DNA from: Gemmatimonas phototrophica
GTDB lineage: Bacteria > Gemmatimonadota > Gemmatimonadetes > Gemmatimonadales > Gemmatimonadaceae
DNA: 64,000 nt
Direction: 5' to 3'
Assembly (NCBI GenBank): GCA_945869195.1
Contig: CAMBNV010000005.1
Span: 124,001-188,000 of the forward strand
Each line of letters starts with the position of its first letter. Positions within the stretch are counted from its first letter, which is position 1. A model generated the notes under the pieces. The model was not told where the DNA came from, made no database searches, and saw nothing but the letters and a program-made list of their open reading frames with translations. A program made the position numbers and the translations under genes. Positions 51,979 to 59,494 of this stretch are shown piece after piece.

Positions 51979-52830
51979 TCATCGATCGCGCGGCCGGTAT
52001 TGCGGGCCATCGCGACGAATCGAGCCATCGAGCTCCCCTCTCAGGAGCTCTTCGGCGAGCTCTCGCGTTGTGGTCAGACCGGCCTCGAGCTCACCGGACC
52101 AGGGAGGTGTCAGGGTGGCTGGTCGACCCCGCGCGTCGTAGCGTTGCACGACCTCCGGCCCAAAGAGCGCCAGTAGGTCCGGGATCTCGGTGATGACCTG
52201 AGCTCCGTCGCGAATCAGCAGGTTCGCGCCAGCCGAGCCCGGGTCGTCAATCCGACCCGGCACCGCTGCGACCGTGCGCCCCAGGTCGAGGGCTTGGGAG
52301 GCGGTATTGATCGCGCCGGATCTGAAGCCGGCTTCGATGACGACCGTCACCCGACAGAGCGCCGCAATCAGCCGGTTGCGTCGCGGGAAACAGCCCGGCG
52401 TGGCGCGCGTCCCCGGCTCCATCTCGGAGATGACCGTCCCCCGCCTGCTGAGCGCTTCGTGTAGGGTCCTGTGGGCCGCCGGATACGGCACATCGACCCC
52501 CGTGCCCTGCACCCCGACGGTCCGACCGCCCTCGGCCAGGGCGGCTCGATGGGCCGCCGCGTCCACCCCCCGGGCGAGCCCGCTCACTACCACGAGCCCT
52601 GCCTGCGCGCAGGCGGCCGCCAGCCGCTCCGCCGTGCGAATCCCATAGGGCGATGCCTCTCGCGTGCCGACGATGGCTACATGGCCCTCAGGCGCCCCGA
52701 GGAACGCCGAACGGTCCCCCAGGTACCAGATCCCTGCCGGCGGGCGCGAAAGATCGCGGAAACAGTCTGGGAGGTCCTGGGCGCCAATCCATCGCGGTTC
52801 GCGCTCACCCAAGACCTCCAGGGGCCTCAC
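51979..52830 (-). CDS. dprA: DNA-processing protein DprA, short form
   Basis: 283 residues from the GTG at 52830, which overlaps the obg stop (GTGA). Rossmann-type DprA core: AIVGTREASPYG, VVSGLARGVDAAAHRAAL, GTVISEMEPGT, FPRRNRLIAAL. It lacks the usual N-terminal SAM-like domain, so it is shorter than many homologs; the C-terminal winged helix is also brief. DprA loads RecA on incoming single strands in natural transformation. Confidence 0.9.
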   Translation of the reverse strand: MRPLEVLGEREPRWIGAQDLPDCFRDLSRPPAGIWYLGDRSAFLGAPEGHVAIVGTREASPYGIRTAERLAAACAQAGLVVVSGLARGVDAAAHRAALAEGGRTVGVQGTGVDVPYPAAHRTLHEALSRRGTVISEMEPGTRATPGCFPRRNRLIAALCRVTVVIEAGFRSGAINTASQALDLGRTVAAVPGRIDDPGSAGANLLIRDGAQVITEIPDLLALFGPEVVQRYDARGRPATLTPPWSGELEAGLTTTRELAEELLRGELDGSIRRDGPQYRPRDR

Positions 52831-53819
52831 CCGACGGCCTTCTTCATCTCGAGCAGGCGGCTCCACCAGGCGGCTTTGATCTCGTCGAGGCCAAGCCGGC
52901 CCGCGGCGGAGATCGAGTATTTCCCGAACGCGTCGGGGGCGACGATCTCCGGCAGGTAGTGCTCGCCGAGGAGATCGAGCTTGGTGAAGACCACGCAGTG
53001 CGGGATCTTGGCCAGTTCGGTCGAGTAGCTCTCGATCTCCCCGCGGAGTTGATCGTACTCGGCCTGCCAGTCCATCGTGTCGATCGGGATCAGGAAGGCG
53101 AGGATGCGCGTGCGCTCGATATGCCGAAGGAACTGCAGGCCGAGCCCTTTTCCCTCGTGCGCGCCCTCGATGATGCCGGGAATGTCGGCGACCACAAAGG
53201 TCCGCGAATCACTGAGCTGCACCACGCCAAGGTTGGGCTGCAGCGTGGTGAAGGGATAGTCCGCAATCTTGGGGCGTGCCGCGGAGATAACCGAGAGCAG
53301 CGTCGACTTGCCGGCATTCGGCTGGCCCACGAGGCCGATGTCGGCGATGAGCTTGAGCTCGAACTCGAGCACGCGCGCCACCCCCTCTTCGCCGGGCTGC
53401 CACTCGCGCGGCGACTGATGGGTGGCGGTCGCGAAGAACGAGTTGCCCTTGCCGCCTCGCCCGCCCTTGGCGACGCGGATCTCCTGCCCATGTTCGATGA
53501 TCTCGCCGACGCGCTCGCCGGTCTCTTTGTCGCGGATGACCGTACCCGGCGGCACCGGGAGGATAATGTCCTCACCTGACGCGCCGGTCTTGTTGGTCCC
53601 CATGCCGTGCTGGCCGCGCTCGGCTGCCCAGTGTTCGCGGTACGTGAAGTCGAGGAGCGTCGAGAGGTTGGACTCGCCGCGCACAATCACGTCGCCGCCC
53701 TTCCCCCCTTCACCGCCGTCGGGGCCGCCCATGGGGGCAAACTTCTCGCGGCGGAACGAGGTACAGCCAGAGCCGCCGGTCCCGGCAGCGACACGCACAG
53801 TGACTAGATCAATGAACAC
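52827..53819 (-). CDS. obg: GTPase Obg/CgtA
   Basis: 330 residues. Glycine-rich Obg fold (1-158; GGSGCTSFRREKFAPMGGP), then the G domain with GQPNAGKST (G1), DIPGIIEGAHEGKGLG (G3) and FTKLDLL (G4). Acts in 50S assembly and stress control. Coupled to dprA. Confidence 0.96.
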   Translation of the reverse strand: MFIDLVTVRVAAGTGGSGCTSFRREKFAPMGGPDGGEGGKGGDVIVRGESNLSTLLDFTYREHWAAERGQHGMGTNKTGASGEDIILPVPPGTVIRDKETGERVGEIIEHGQEIRVAKGGRGGKGNSFFATATHQSPREWQPGEEGVARVLEFELKLIADIGLVGQPNAGKSTLLSVISAARPKIADYPFTTLQPNLGVVQLSDSRTFVVADIPGIIEGAHEGKGLGLQFLRHIERTRILAFLIPIDTMDWQAEYDQLRGEIESYSTELAKIPHCVVFTKLDLLGEHYLPEIVAPDAFGKYSISAAGRLGLDEIKAAWWSRLLEMKKAVG

Positions 53820-53923
53820 GGTATGGAAAGTAGAAGGTAGAAGAGACGGAACAACGTACAGCTCACCGTCGCTGGCGCACTCAGGTCAACACTCCGAGGC
53901 GACCGAGCGATGATCACGACCCC

Positions 53924-54592
53924 TCAACGCCGCTGTTGCTCGAGTTTTCCCAACAACAACAGTGCGCGCTGTAGCTCGTCGTCTGGTACTACGCCGCGCA
54001 GCACCTCTAAGCATTGCCGCACCTCGCCCGCTGGTACGCCGGCATTGAGTGATCCGTGCAGGTGCGAGTGCAACTGCCGTTCCTGCGCCCCCGCCACGCA
54101 CGCGGCGACGATGCAGAGCTCGCGCAGCTGGAGCGCCAGCCCCGGCCGCGAAAGAATCTTGCCGTACCCTTCGACGATCATCCATTCGTCGAGCTCCGGG
54201 TGGAGCGCGACGATGGTGTGACGTAGCTTCGCGTAAAACCCACCATAGACGATCGCGCAGGTGGCTTCCCCCTGCGCGCGCCACTGCTCGTACTGCGCGC
54301 CAACCGCCAGGGAATCCGGCGTCGGCTCCGCGGTGGCCGCCGGCGCCAGGACTCCCGAAATCCGCCGCCACTCGCGCGTCGCATTTAACGTGCGCGGAAA
54401 ACCACAAAAGAGGTACGACTGCAACAACAATTCCTCGACCCACCGCACCGGCACCAACGCGCCAACGCATTCGACACACGCTGCCCGCATCGCCTCGTCG
54501 CCGCCGGTCGCGATGCGCGCGGAGAAGCGGACGAGCGCACCGACTCTGGGGTCAAGTTCGACGATATCGCTCACCGGCTCGCGCTCGTGCAT
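53924..54592 (-). CDS. Carboxymuconolactone-decarboxylase-like protein
   Basis: 222 residues from the ATG at 54592. The family-type helix with LRELCIVAACVAGAQERQLHSHL lies at about 150-175; CGFPRTLNA is also typical. The CxxC redox pair of AhpD is absent, so a peroxidase role is unlikely. Four bases separate it from the asparaginase gene. Substrate unknown. Confidence 0.75.
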   Translation of the reverse strand: MHEREPVSDIVELDPRVGALVRFSARIATGGDEAMRAACVECVGALVPVRWVEELLLQSYLFCGFPRTLNATREWRRISGVLAPAATAEPTPDSLAVGAQYEQWRAQGEATCAIVYGGFYAKLRHTIVALHPELDEWMIVEGYGKILSRPGLALQLRELCIVAACVAGAQERQLHSHLHGSLNAGVPAGEVRQCLEVLRGVVPDDELQRALLLLGKLEQQRR

Positions 54593-54596
54593 CTTT

Positions 54597-55610
54597 TCAC
54601 TGCACGGCCGCGCGAACGCTCCCCAACACCGGGCGAATCTCGCCGACCTTTTCGCTACGCGTGTTGCGTACGGGGCGCACAACGAAGTCCGCCAGGCGCG
54701 GCGGCAGGTCGGCCGAGAGCACCCCGAGCTGCTGGAGCAGAGTCAGGACCGCAACATGCTGCGCCCTGAGCGCCCCGTCCTCGACCTTGATCGCAATCCC
54801 AAGACCCATGCCCGGCACGGCGATGGAGTGCACGCCTTCGGCGCCGACCTTGGCGATGATGGTGCCGTTCGTCTCTTCCAGCAGCACCGTGTCAAACCGG
54901 TCGGTGCCGCCGAGCAGGTGCGGATACTTGCGAATTGAGGCGGCGACACGCGCCGGGATCTCGTCACCGGCCTGCACCGCGCGCCCCCAACGTGAATACG
55001 CGAGCGCCATGCGATCGAGTGAGAGCGCCATCACGGGGACGCCGCAGCCGTCGACCCCAACGGGCATGTCGTCGAGCGGCACGCCGGTCCAAGACGAGAC
55101 TTCGCCCAAGCAGGCGCGCTGCACCGGGTGGTCAATCTCTTCATAGCCGCGCGTGGCCCAGCCGGCGCTCTTCGCGTGCGCGAGCATCGCCGCCTGCTTG
55201 CCTGAACAGTTGTTGTGTAGGCGCGTGAGGGGCTCCCCGCTCTCGCGCCAGAGCTTTGCGCCGCGCGCGGAGAGCGGCTCGTGCGGTCCGCAGGCGAGAT
55301 CGCCCTCTTCGAGGTCGAGCGAGGCGAGCATCCGCGCGGCGACCGCGAGATGCTCCGGCTCCCCACCGTGCGACGCGACCGCGAGCGCGAGCTGCTCGTT
55401 GTCCCAGCCCAGCTGCGCGAACCCGCCCGAAGCGAGGAGCGGGATCACCTGGAAGAACTTCGCGCAGGAGCGCCACATGGAGACGAGGTGCGCGTCGCGG
55501 GCGGCGGCAACGAGGACCTCGTCGGCACCGATGACGGCGGCGTGCACACGGTGCTGCGATTCGACGACGTCCGCGCGTGTGACTTCGACGTCCAGGTTCA
55601 GTGCGAGCAT
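54597..55610 (-). CDS. Asparaginase, thermolabile/Rhizobium type (Asparaginase_II)
   Basis: 337 residues. Residues NNCSGKQAAML, VDGCGVPV and EGVHSIAVPGMGLGIAIKVEDG match the asparaginase II family (R. etli AnsA-like), not the classical AnsA/B fold. Hydrolyses asparagine to aspartate and ammonia. The usual SGKH reads SGKQ here. Next to a CMD-like gene and cca. Confidence 0.85.
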   Translation of the reverse strand: MLALNLDVEVTRADVVESQHRVHAAVIGADEVLVAAARDAHLVSMWRSCAKFFQVIPLLASGGFAQLGWDNEQLALAVASHGGEPEHLAVAARMLASLDLEEGDLACGPHEPLSARGAKLWRESGEPLTRLHNNCSGKQAAMLAHAKSAGWATRGYEEIDHPVQRACLGEVSSWTGVPLDDMPVGVDGCGVPVMALSLDRMALAYSRWGRAVQAGDEIPARVAASIRKYPHLLGGTDRFDTVLLEETNGTIIAKVGAEGVHSIAVPGMGLGIAIKVEDGALRAQHVAVLTLLQQLGVLSADLPPRLADFVVRPVRNTRSEKVGEIRPVLGSVRAAVQ

Positions 55611-55622
55611 GGTCCCCCAAAC

Positions 55623-56960
55623 TTAACGCGACTGCCCTGCCAGAGTCGCACGGATATCGGCGAGGAGCGCCTCGCGCTCATTCTTCGCGGGATCGTCCAA
55701 CACGAGTTCGAGCAACCGCGCGAGGGTGTCGCCCATGGCCCGGCCGGGCGCGACGCCCGCCGAGCGGAGGTCATCGCCATCGACGGCGAGGTCGCCGATC
55801 GTCAGCGGATCGCGCCAGGCGATGCGCACCGCTCGGCGATAGAGCCGAATGCCGGCGAGGCGCGCGGCGCGGCGCTGCTCTTCAGTCGCCTGGGCGCCCA
55901 ACTCCGCCGCGGCCCGGGCCCAGCGCAGCCGGGCCGTGCCCGCGAGGCTGAGACGGCCGGTACGGGCGACGAATCGGCGGAGTGTCGAGTCGGCGGGGGC
56001 GTTCGCGCCGGAGTGAAGCCCCCCAGCGGAGGCCGTGGACGGCGGCAGCAGTTCGGCCCCAGCCTCGGCGAGCACCACCGCCGCGCGCGCCTCCACGTTG
56101 CTGTACTTGAGCGCCTTGAGGGCGCGCTCAAGCTCGCGCGCCGGAGCGACACCGGGCTCGACGAAGAGTGCGGCCAGGCGCAGCGCGCGGCGGTCCGGAC
56201 GTCCCTTGAGACCGGGGCGAGCGAGATGGTCGATCGCCGCGAAGCGCGCCCTGGGGGCGTCGGCAAGCGCGGGAATCAGCGCGCTGAAGATGCCGGCTTC
56301 GCGGTACCGCTCGAGCGTCTCGGACGGACGTGCGACCTGCTCCATCACCTTCTCGAGTTCCTGTTTGACACGCTCCATGGAGAGTCGACCCAGCTGCGGG
56401 GCGCACTCTCTGATCGCCTGCCAGGTGGCGGCCTCGATCGCAAAGCCGAACCGACCGGCGAAGCGGAGCGCACGCAGAGCACGCAGCCGGTCCTCTCCCA
56501 GGCGTGCGCGCGCCTCGCCCACGCATCGCACGATCCCGTTCGCGAGGTCGGCTCGCCCGTTAAACGGGTCGCGCACCTCGAGGCGTTCGGCGTGCACCGC
56601 GATCGCGTTGATGGTGAAGTCGCGCCGGGCGAGGTCCTCGTCGAGCGACGCGCCAAAGCGCACGACGGCGTGACGGCCGTCGGTCTCGACGTCGTGACGA
56701 AAGGTGGTGACCTCGTGGAGTAGGCCGTCGCGATCGAGCACCCCCACGGTGCCGAACTGAATGCCGACGGGGATGGTGCGTCGAAAGAGCTGCTGCACCT
56801 GCTCGGGGTGGGCGGAGGTGGCGATGTCCCAGTCGAGCGTCGGAATGCCGAGCAACGCATCGCGCACGGCACCGCCGACGCACCAGGCTTCATGGCCGGC
56901 GCGCTCGAGCGTTGTGCAGATCTCTCGGATCGATTTCGGCGGGGAGAGGCGGGCGGGCAT
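55623..56960 (-). CDS. cca: CCA tRNA nucleotidyltransferase / poly(A) polymerase family
   Basis: 445 residues. Class II head: GGAVRD at 29-34, DWD at 43-45 (metal acids), RRDFTINAIA, and GEDRLRALRALRFAGRF. The window's tRNA genes do not encode CCA, so a CCA-adding enzyme is needed; a poly(A) polymerase role is less likely but not excluded. Confidence 0.93.
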   Translation of the reverse strand: MPARLSPPKSIREICTTLERAGHEAWCVGGAVRDALLGIPTLDWDIATSAHPEQVQQLFRRTIPVGIQFGTVGVLDRDGLLHEVTTFRHDVETDGRHAVVRFGASLDEDLARRDFTINAIAVHAERLEVRDPFNGRADLANGIVRCVGEARARLGEDRLRALRALRFAGRFGFAIEAATWQAIRECAPQLGRLSMERVKQELEKVMEQVARPSETLERYREAGIFSALIPALADAPRARFAAIDHLARPGLKGRPDRRALRLAALFVEPGVAPARELERALKALKYSNVEARAAVVLAEAGAELLPPSTASAGGLHSGANAPADSTLRRFVARTGRLSLAGTARLRWARAAAELGAQATEEQRRAARLAGIRLYRRAVRIAWRDPLTIGDLAVDGDDLRSAGVAPGRAMGDTLARLLELVLDDPAKNEREALLADIRATLAGQSR

Positions 56961-56973
56961 CGTGGTCGGAAAG

Positions 56974-57930
56974 CTAACGCCGAGGGATTGATGCGCGGTC
57001 GGGCGGCGAGGAGCCCGCGTCCGGAGCTGCAGGCGCCTGATGGCCGCCGAGCGTGCCGAGCGCTAGGCCGCCCAGGATCAGGGCGCCGCCGGTCAGTGTC
57101 CACGCGCTCGGGGTCTCGGCGATGCCAGGCAGAAAGGCCGCGAGCAGCGTCGCGCCCGCGGGCTCCGCGAGGATCGCGAGGCTCACCAGGTACGCCGGCA
57201 CGTAGCGCAACGACCAGTTGAAGCCGGTGTGGCCGAGCATCATTGGGCCGATCGCGATGCCGGTGAAGATCCAGAGCTCGCGCTCGGGCTGCGGCCAGAG
57301 CGGCACACCGATGGCGATCGCGAGACCGAGCACGACGACCAGCGCTGCGCCGTACACCAGACCCACATACGGCCAGAGCGTGAGCCGCTGTCGGAGCGCG
57401 CGGCCGACGAGATAGTAGACACCAACAGTCGCCGCTCCAACGAGCGCGAGGAGGTCGCCTGCGAGCGCGTTGGGCGCAGCATCGCTCCCTCCGGCGTCGC
57501 CGTAGCCCACCAGAAGGGCACCGAGGATGGCACTGACTATGCCGAACACCTGCCTGCGGGTCGGGCGCTCGTGCAGGAAGAGCGCAGAGCCCGTGACGAT
57601 GACCACCGGGTGCAGGTTCACGAGCACGACACTCGCGGCGACCGAGGTCAGAGTGATCGACGTGATCCAGCTCCAGAAATGCAGCGCGAGGAGCGCGCCG
57701 GCACCGAGCGCGATCAGCAGGTCGCGCCGCGCCAGGGTGCGGTACTCGCGCCAGCTGCCGGTGACCGCGAGGAGGAGCGCGATGAGTCCCATCGCGAGCG
57801 TCAGACGCCAGGCCGCGATCGCCAGCGGGGCGGCGGCCGAGAGGCGCGCGAGCGGACCGCTGACGGAGATGCCGAGGATCGCTGCGAGGAGCACCGCGGG
57901 GAGGAATCGCGGCGGCTGTGGCTGACGCAC
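56974..57930 (-). CDS. EamA-family (DMT) transporter
   Basis: 318 residues with about ten membrane helices in two EamA repeats. Usual pattern: LARLSAAAPLAIAAWRL in the first half and FLPGIAETPSAWTLTGGALILGG in the second. Metabolite exporter, substrate unknown. Divergent from the heptose kinase gene. Confidence 0.87.
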   Translation of the reverse strand: MRQPQPPRFLPAVLLAAILGISVSGPLARLSAAAPLAIAAWRLTLAMGLIALLLAVTGSWREYRTLARRDLLIALGAGALLALHFWSWITSITLTSVAASVVLVNLHPVVIVTGSALFLHERPTRRQVFGIVSAILGALLVGYGDAGGSDAAPNALAGDLLALVGAATVGVYYLVGRALRQRLTLWPYVGLVYGAALVVVLGLAIAIGVPLWPQPERELWIFTGIAIGPMMLGHTGFNWSLRYVPAYLVSLAILAEPAGATLLAAFLPGIAETPSAWTLTGGALILGGLALGTLGGHQAPAAPDAGSSPPDRASIPRR

Positions 57931-57989
57931 GTCATCGGGGTTGGGGGGAGCAGTGGGCAGGAGGCGGGAGTTTACGCATCTTTCCCGCC

Positions 57990-58982
57990 ATGCCGAAAGA
58001 GCTGATCAGCCGCGCCCGCCTGCAACACCTCGTCGAGGCGCCGTCAAAGGCGCGCACCCGCATCACCATTCTCGGGGACGCGATGCTCGACATCTACCTG
58101 CACGGCGACGTGGAGCGCATCTCGCCCGAAGCGCCGGTGCCGGTGGTGCGGGTGCGCGAGCGTAAGCATGCGCTTGGCGGTGCGGCGAACGTCGCGCAGA
58201 ATGCGGCCGCCCTCGGCGCGCGCACCGAACTGGTCGCCGCGCTCGGCGACGATGCGGCGGGCACGCAGCTGCGCGCGATGTTGCTATCGCTCGGCGCTGA
58301 TCCGCGCGGACTGATCACCACGGCGCGGCCGACCACGACCAAGACCCGTGTGGTGGCGCGGGGCCAGCAGGTGGTGCGGGTGGATGAAGAGGTCGACAGC
58401 GACCTCGAGGGGGCGGAGGTGGTGTCGTTATTCGCGGCCGTCGATCTCGCGGTGGCGGAAGCCGATGCGCTGGTGCTCGAGGACTACAACAAGGGTGTGT
58501 TGATCGAGTCGGTGATCCGTCGAGCCGTGGCGGCCGCGAACAGGCGCGAGATCCCCGTGGTGGTCGATCCGAAGTATCGAAACTTCTTCGCGTACGCGGG
58601 GGCGACGATCTTCAAGCCGAATCGGCGTGAGCTCGAGGCGGCGCTCGGTGCGGCGGTCGATCTGGAGCATCCTGAGGCGTTGCCGGCGGTGCTCAAGCGG
58701 CTCGGCGCGGAGCGGTTGTTGCTGACGCTGAGCGAGCACGGGATGGCGCTGATCGAGCCTGATGGGGTGATCCATCGGATCCCGACGACCGCGCGCGAGG
58801 TGTTCGATGTCGTCGGCGCGGGGGACACCGTCACGGCCTGGCTCGCGGCGATGCTGGCGGTGGGGGCGACGCCGCTCGAGGCGGCGGTGATCGCGAACTA
58901 TGCGGCGGGGGTGGAGGTCGGAAAGGCTGGGGCGGCGACGGTGAGTCCGGCGGAGATCGTGGCGGCGTACGCGGCGTCGTAG
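57990..58982 (+). CDS. ADP-heptose synthesis kinase domain (RfaE1/HldE N-terminal type)
   Basis: 330 residues from the ATG at 57990. PfkB-type sugar kinase: ILGDAMLDIYLHGDVERISPEAPVPVV is the RfaE1 signature, ALGGAANVAQNAAALGA, and catalytic DVVGAGDTVTA. Phosphorylates D-glycero-D-manno-heptose 7-phosphate for LPS core. The adenylyltransferase half of HldE is missing, so it is a stand-alone kinase. Outer-membrane evidence. Confidence 0.9.
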   Translation: MPKELISRARLQHLVEAPSKARTRITILGDAMLDIYLHGDVERISPEAPVPVVRVRERKHALGGAANVAQNAAALGARTELVAALGDDAAGTQLRAMLLSLGADPRGLITTARPTTTKTRVVARGQQVVRVDEEVDSDLEGAEVVSLFAAVDLAVAEADALVLEDYNKGVLIESVIRRAVAAANRREIPVVVDPKYRNFFAYAGATIFKPNRRELEAALGAAVDLEHPEALPAVLKRLGAERLLLTLSEHGMALIEPDGVIHRIPTTAREVFDVVGAGDTVTAWLAAMLAVGATPLEAAVIANYAAGVEVGKAGAATVSPAEIVAAYAAS

Positions 58983-59035
58983 CGCCTGCTCGAGTGCCCC
59001 GCTAGAACGACGAGCAGAGGGGGAGGATGCAGTGC

Positions 59036-59063
59036 TTGCCGGGAAGACGGTGGCAGGTAAGAC
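59036..59063 (+). promoter_or_regulatory. Probable promoter of tRNA(CAU)
   Basis: TTGCCG (59036-59041), 16 bases, TAAGAC (59058-59063), just ahead of the tRNA. Confidence 0.45.
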
Positions 59064-59073
59064 TTCGCTCGTC

Positions 59074-59146
59074 GGGCCCATAGCTCAGCGGTTAGAGCGG
59101 CGAACTCATAATTCGAAGTGCGCAGGTTCGAATCCTGCTGGGCCCA
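59074..59146 (+). tRNA. tRNA with CAU anticodon (Met or Ile2)
   Basis: 73 bases: acceptor GGGCCCA/TGGGCCC, D arm GCTC/GAGC, loop CTCATAA with CAT, T arm GCAGG/CCTGC. One mismatched pair (G27-A43) at the base of the anticodon stem. It lacks the three GC pairs of initiator tRNA, so it is elongator Met or lysidine-modified Ile2; sequence alone does not decide. Confidence 0.93.
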
Positions 59147-59203
59147 TTTTGTAGCACTATGAGGATGAAGGATGCAGGATCATGAATGAAAGCCGGGGCT
59201 CAC

Positions 59204-59232
59204 TTGAACCACCCTCCGCGTTCCGATAGATT
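59204..59232 (+). promoter_or_regulatory. Promoter of tRNA-Val
   Basis: TTGAAC (59204-59209), 17 bases, TAGATT (59227-59232), 12 bases before the mature tRNA. One of the best matches in the window. Confidence 0.65.
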
Positions 59233-59243
59233 CGGGGTCTCCC

Positions 59244-59317
59244 GGGCGCGTAGCTCAGCTGGTTAGAGCGCTGCTTTCACACAGCAGAGGTCGGGGGTTC
59301 GAGCCCCTCCGCGCCCA
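59244..59317 (+). tRNA. tRNA-Val(CAC)
   Basis: 74 bases: acceptor GGGCGCG/CGCGCCC, anticodon stem CTGCT/AGCAG with loop TTCACAC (CAC), T arm GGGGG/CCCCT with TTCGAGC. CCA not encoded. Confidence 0.97.
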
Positions 59318-59427
59318 TTGACGGTGTTCCGCATGCAGGCGGTCGAGCGCGGCTTCTGCTCCTGCCCTGCCCTGTCGTTGCTCTGGTGGTCCACCGCCGT
59401 GCTGGGCCAGGCCGTCCCCCGTCCGTC

Positions 59428-59456
59428 TTGGGTATCGGCGGGCTTCGGACTAAGTT
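59428..59456 (+). promoter_or_regulatory. Possible promoter of the polysaccharide-export gene
   Basis: TTGGGT (59428-59433), 17 bases, TAAGTT (59451-59456). Start of transcription would be about 33 bases before the ATG at 59495. Same box style as the other promoters. Confidence 0.4.
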
Positions 59457-59494
59457 CGAGGCTGGAACCGCAGTCCTCTCCACTCAATCTCCCG

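Noticed and set aside
51866-52193. Small plus-strand genes starting in the AT-rich gap
   Set aside because: They run into the antisense of dprA and have no family match; the start words come from the AT-rich stretch.
53820-53923. Promoter of obg
   Set aside because: Several weak TTG/TA boxes exist but none has good spacing and position, so I do not call one.
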